64,000 nucleotides of DNA from Anseranas semipalmata. Lineage: Eukaryota; Chordata; Aves; Anseriformes; Anseranatidae. Shown here one piece after another: positions 60,182-64,000 of the stretch. The DNA is taken from assembly GCA_013399115.1 (NCBI GenBank), contig VXAA01001233.1, positions 186,001 through 250,000 of the forward strand, written 5' to 3'. The notes under the pieces are model-generated. The model had not been told where the DNA came from and did no database searches. It saw only the letters and a program-made list of their open reading frames with translations. Both the position numbers and the translations under genes were made by a program. How positions within the stretch are numbered: position 1 is the stretch's first letter; every line of letters starts with the position of its first letter.

Positions 60182-63043
60182 CCCCCTGCCCAGGGCAGCC
60201 GCAGATAACCCCCCTCACCCCATCCTCCCCACCCAGAGATAAGGCTGCACTGTGGATAATGCGCTTTGATTTAAGTGTGTTATCAGTTAAGATTTTTTTT
60301 AATTACATCTTCCCGAATATTACGCTGCAGCACACATAACAAAGAAGCCCTCCCAAGGAGATTAATCGGGATTAGGAGTGGAAACAGGGAGCAGCTCCAT
60401 GCTTGGAGGCTTCTGCAGCATGCTGGGGGCAGCGGCCACCCCCCTGCCCATACCCCTGCCTCCAAGCACACGGGGCACAGGCCCGGCCAACCCTCCCCAG
60501 CAGCAGGGAAGAAAAAGCAAAAGCTCCAAAGGCATCGAGCAGCTCTGCTGTGAACCTTGCATGTGCACAGCAAGTGTTTTTCCTTTAATTAGATTTTTCT
60601 ACTGTTCAAAGGACACTGGGGGACCATTATGATCTCTGCTACAATAAAGCTTGTAGTTCCACGCTCATGTCCGAATAATTTAAACGGAGGGGCTTACAAA
60701 ACACCAGTTTACCTAAACACAATCCATGTGGTCTGTCATGATAGGTTTGCTACACAGGCTAAGCCAGGAGGAATACTGGTACTTTCACGTTGAACCAGTT
60801 TCAGATGCTCCGAAGCTCCATGGAAATGCCGCAGCATACGAGCATCCAAGCAGTGGCTTGCTGGGTGCTGCTGCTCTCCTGCGTGCTGGGAGAAAAGAGA
60901 AGCAGGAGCCCAACTGCAACCACCAGAACAGCAAAACCACCGAACACTGAAAGATGGAAACGGGCGCTGGAGGGGCTCAGGAGCCCGCCCGGTGCCTCCT
61001 GAGGAGCTCATGAAGAAGAGCCCCCCGGAAAGCAGCCCTGTGAAGGGTGGGAGCCCCCTGCCACGGGAAGGGGTGCGCAGGGGCTGCTTGGGAAGGCGCT
61101 GGGGACAGGCCCCCGGGGGAGCGCTCCATGGTGCCAGGCAGCACAGCAGGTTTCAGGACTGCCCAATTCCCCCAGCCACGCGACTACCTTTAGGTGAAGC
61201 AGAAACATACAAAAGGGAAGTTCTAAGGGGACGGCTGTTAGAACCTCATTTATTCTGCTGCTCTGCACGGGCCTCGTCTCACCGCTAAGCAGCCCTGCCT
61301 TGCTCCCACCCCATCCTTGGCACGGTCCCACCCCGGCACCGCGGGGTCCCCGGTTCTTTTTTCCCCTCGAGCTGAACCAACCTGCTGACCCACAAAGCAG
61401 CTGCAGGCGTGGTTGTGCCAGCTGGGGGTGCCCCAGGCTGGTACCCCCAAATCCCCCCAGGCACAGTGCGCCCAAGGACACTGGGAGAGCTGGGCAATCT
61501 TCCTCCCGAGAGCTCAAGCCTTCCCGCAGCAGTTACACTGCTTGCTTGGGGGAACCCTCCAATGCTGCCCGTCTGCCTCCTTTGCCTGAATCCATTCTGA
61601 AATTCCTTTACGCTGAACCCACAGGCGGCTGATGGCAGGCCAGATGACCCCGCGGCCAAGTGCTCCACGGCTCCACGTTACCAGCAAGCGCCTGAAGCGG
61701 CTCAGGGCTGCGGCTTCCCACACTTAGCGTTTTCTTATCAGCTTCTCACTCATTACACTCTAAATTCAGCCACAGAGAAATGCATAAAGCTAATACTTTT
61801 AGCAGCGTGCACCTCCTCACATCGCATACAAAAGGGGCTTTTCCCGATTAATGCAGCGGTTTGTATCGTAGCAGGGCTCCCCTGCGTGCAGCAAAGCATC
61901 CAAGACCATTCTAGCTCTTGCTTGTTCGCCCCTAGTCATGCTGAGAGTCCCATTACATTTTATATGTATCTTTTTACTGCGTATTTTCTTCCAGTTGAAT
62001 CACACACTGAAGTTCGGATCTTCATGGAATTCTTACATCTTATCAAAAAGCATTTTTTCCTCTGAAAAGCGATTTGTAGAAAGGCTCTACCTGACTCAGC
62101 AGGTCGGCTCCCTGCGCGCATTCACAGCATAATCTGCTGACATCAGGGACAAAAATAAGTTTTTACTGACTTTTATTCCCACAAACTCTGTGGTTTTCAC
62201 AAAGCCGAGGCTGAAATGAGGTCTGTTCTACCCCGCAGGTCACCACTAAGCGACCGCTACTGAAATTAAGAGATGTCACAGGTTTTATTAATGGCTTGAG
62301 CTGCGGCTTGCTCTGAGAGCTCAGGCTGTGCTTCCAGGGACAGCAGTTAGAAAAACATTATGCTGAGAACCACTGACTCGCAACACCTCGAACCTCACTC
62401 CATTGCTATCACAAAGCAATTTTTCAGACCGGAATTGCACTTCAGAGCTGCTCGCCTTATCAGGCATTACTCGTCTTCAGTGCTGTCCAACACCACAGCC
62501 AAGTGTCATTTTCCTCCCCCCCCCGCCCCCACCTCGGGCTCTTATTCTTCCAGGGCATCAATAAGCAGAATATTGCTCCCACTTCCTTTCTTAAACACTA
62601 ATAAAAACATCACGTCATTCTGGCAGCTGGTACCCGTTTCCTTCAGGAGTGATGGTATTTGGACAGACAGGCTTTCCTACCCGGCCCTGTCACACGGACC
62701 TGGGAGACCTCCGGGGCTAACGCCCATCCGCAGCTTTTCAGGTCAGAAAACGCTCCCTCACAGGCTGAGCAGCCAGGCTGTAGCAGCAGAATGATGTCCT
62801 TCGGGATTCAGTCTGTGCATTTACAGCAATATGGCAGCGGTCTCGATCATGCAAAATGCACGGTGCAACACGGCATGGGAGGGCCCCGTGCCGCCTTCCT
62901 GCAATGTGCGGGCACGAGAGCCACAGGAAACATCGGACGGCAGCACAGGGCAGGGCAGGAGCCTGCGCCTCGGCTTCAGCCTTTGGAGTGAGCTCTGGGG
63001 CACCGAGAACCACACGGAGAAACTTGAGATCCGCAACTGCTGG
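60182..63043. other. Unannotated stretch
   Basis: AT-rich at 60270-60330, 61720-62080 and 62130-62340; GC-leaning at 60960-61140, 61270-61480 and 62690-62990. A C9 run lies at 62516-62524. Open frames of up to 169 codons (- 61008-61517) lack recognised domains. No dispersed repeat beyond the CR1 was found. Confidence 0.5.
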
Positions 63044-63071
63044 CTCCAGCCACCCAGCTCCAGCCACCCAG
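63044..63071 (+). repeat. CTCCAGCCACCCAG x2 tandem duplication
   Basis: Two perfect copies of a 14-base unit at 63044-63057 and 63058-63071, followed by CTC of a third. A small slippage duplication next to a GC-rich patch. Confidence 0.95.
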
Positions 63072-64000
63072 CTCTTCCTACGGGGATACTTAAGGAAATG
63101 GTCTGGTTTGCAGAGCCCTCGCCAGGCCTGCTCGCAGCGCCCCGGCTGCCAGGGGACCCCCAGCCCAGGGGCGCACGCAGCGGCTGGGGCCGGCCCTGAG
63201 CAGCGCGCGCTGCCCGAAGCCTCCCGCAGAGCCCGCCTGGGCCCTCGGCTGCCGCTGCCCTTACAGTGGCACCCGCTGCAGGGCGTGGGAACAGAGCTGG
63301 GGAGAGCGCGAGGGAAGGAGAGGTGGCAAAGAGCTGCCCTACTTTAGTGCTATTTTTGAGAACTCTGAAACGCGGGACTGGCTGGCGTGGTGTACCAGGC
63401 ATCCCCACATCCAGCCCACCAGCACACCTAACCCACCTCTGCCGCTCTTACTGGCCCTGAACTGTTCCAGTAGTACCTTTCCTTAAGCTATGAAGGCATT
63501 TTGTCTTGTTCTCGAATGTACTTAATGAGCTGCAACTTCTTTTCAGAGCTCCCACCTGCAAGCATGCCCGTTCAAGTAACAGCTTGCAAGTCAAAGAGCA
63601 TTTCTTCCCCAAATGCACTCCGGGTACACTAAGCATTAACTATAAAACACAGTGCTGATATCCATACGGTATTGTATAGCTTTAGTGGATAATCACACCC
63701 ATTTTGAATTATTTACATGTTAAGACTTCATATTTTATTAATATATCAATTTAAATTGAATATCAAAATTAAATTTTGTTCAGAATCATTAGGAGCAAAC
63801 TCAAAATAAGGTAGGATTTCTGTTTCCTTTTTGGAAACAGCAGATACGATTTCTCAATACTCGAATGGCAAATGAAGAGCATAACCTTGTTTCAGGAGGC
63901 TCCTTCTCTTGCGGGTTTTAAATAGACCGTCACGACCGCAGACCTGCAGTCCTTGCTGCATACCAATGTAAAGCGCTGTGTGCACTGCCTCATGGGCTGA
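63072..64000. other. GC-rich patch then AT-rich end of window
   Basis: Bases 63130-63320 are GC- and CpG-rich with a 195-codon - frame (62821-63408) that is opposed by open + frames and unrecognised. From about 63640 the sequence is strongly AT-rich, including a perfect palindrome TCAATTTAAATTGA at 63746-63759, and could be a regulatory island. No gene or repeat family is visible. Confidence 0.45.

Noticed and set aside
1..64000. Bacterial or phage operon, CRISPR array or defence system
   Set aside because: No tightly packed co-directional frames, ribosome binding sites, regularly spaced repeats or recognisable prokaryotic proteins; the CR1 element indicates a bird genome.

Overview
The window looks like nuclear DNA from a bird. 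The main evidence is one clear 3' fragment of a CR1 (chicken repeat 1) LINE at about 59934-60181. This element dominates bird genomes, and the copy carries the family's typical tail ending in ATTCTGTGAT. The base composition also fits: short GC- and CpG-rich blocks alternate with AT-rich islands every one to three kilobases, and dispersed repeats are very sparse. I see no mammalian Alu or L1 sequence and no bacterial gene organisation such as operons, ribosome binding sites or dense long ORFs. The exact species cannot be read from the sequence.

I could not identify any protein-coding gene with confidence. The longest open frames (270, 252, 246, 217 and 207 codons) mostly lie in GC-rich stretches where stop codons are scarce, overlap frames on the other strand, and resemble no family I recognise. 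The window is best described as intergenic or deep-intronic DNA. The best exon-like candidate is a 170-base open stretch at 54468-54637 on the + strand, bounded by good splice-site matches. A second, weaker candidate is a 113-codon frame at 16828-17169 on the - strand with coding-like codon use.

Layout: 1-13.5 kb alternates GC/CpG-rich blocks (1.17-1.54, 3.37-3.60, 4.8-5.3, 9.0-9.24, 12.45-12.81 kb) with AT-rich islands that could be conserved noncoding elements (2.43-2.85, 12.84-13.23 kb). From 14.0-15.8 and again at 17.3-18.0 kb the + strand is pyrimidine-rich, with a polyadenylation-like signal and a perfect hairpin at 17.26-17.30 kb. The strongest CpG-dense block is at 24.0-24.34 kb, with others at 26.7, 30.4, 33.3, 34.1 and 53.9 kb. 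A pure (CTG)13 tract sits at 29572-29610, and a 244-base GC-rich minisatellite with a roughly 10-base unit at 40957-41200. The last 10 kb holds a short motif resembling a retroviral primer-binding site (56911-56928), the CR1 fragment, and an AT-rich end.

I found no tRNA or rRNA gene, CRISPR array, intact transposon or new multi-gene system. The most useful leads are the two exon-like stretches, the AT-rich possible enhancers, the strand-asymmetric region at 14-18 kb, and the two length-variable tandem repeats.
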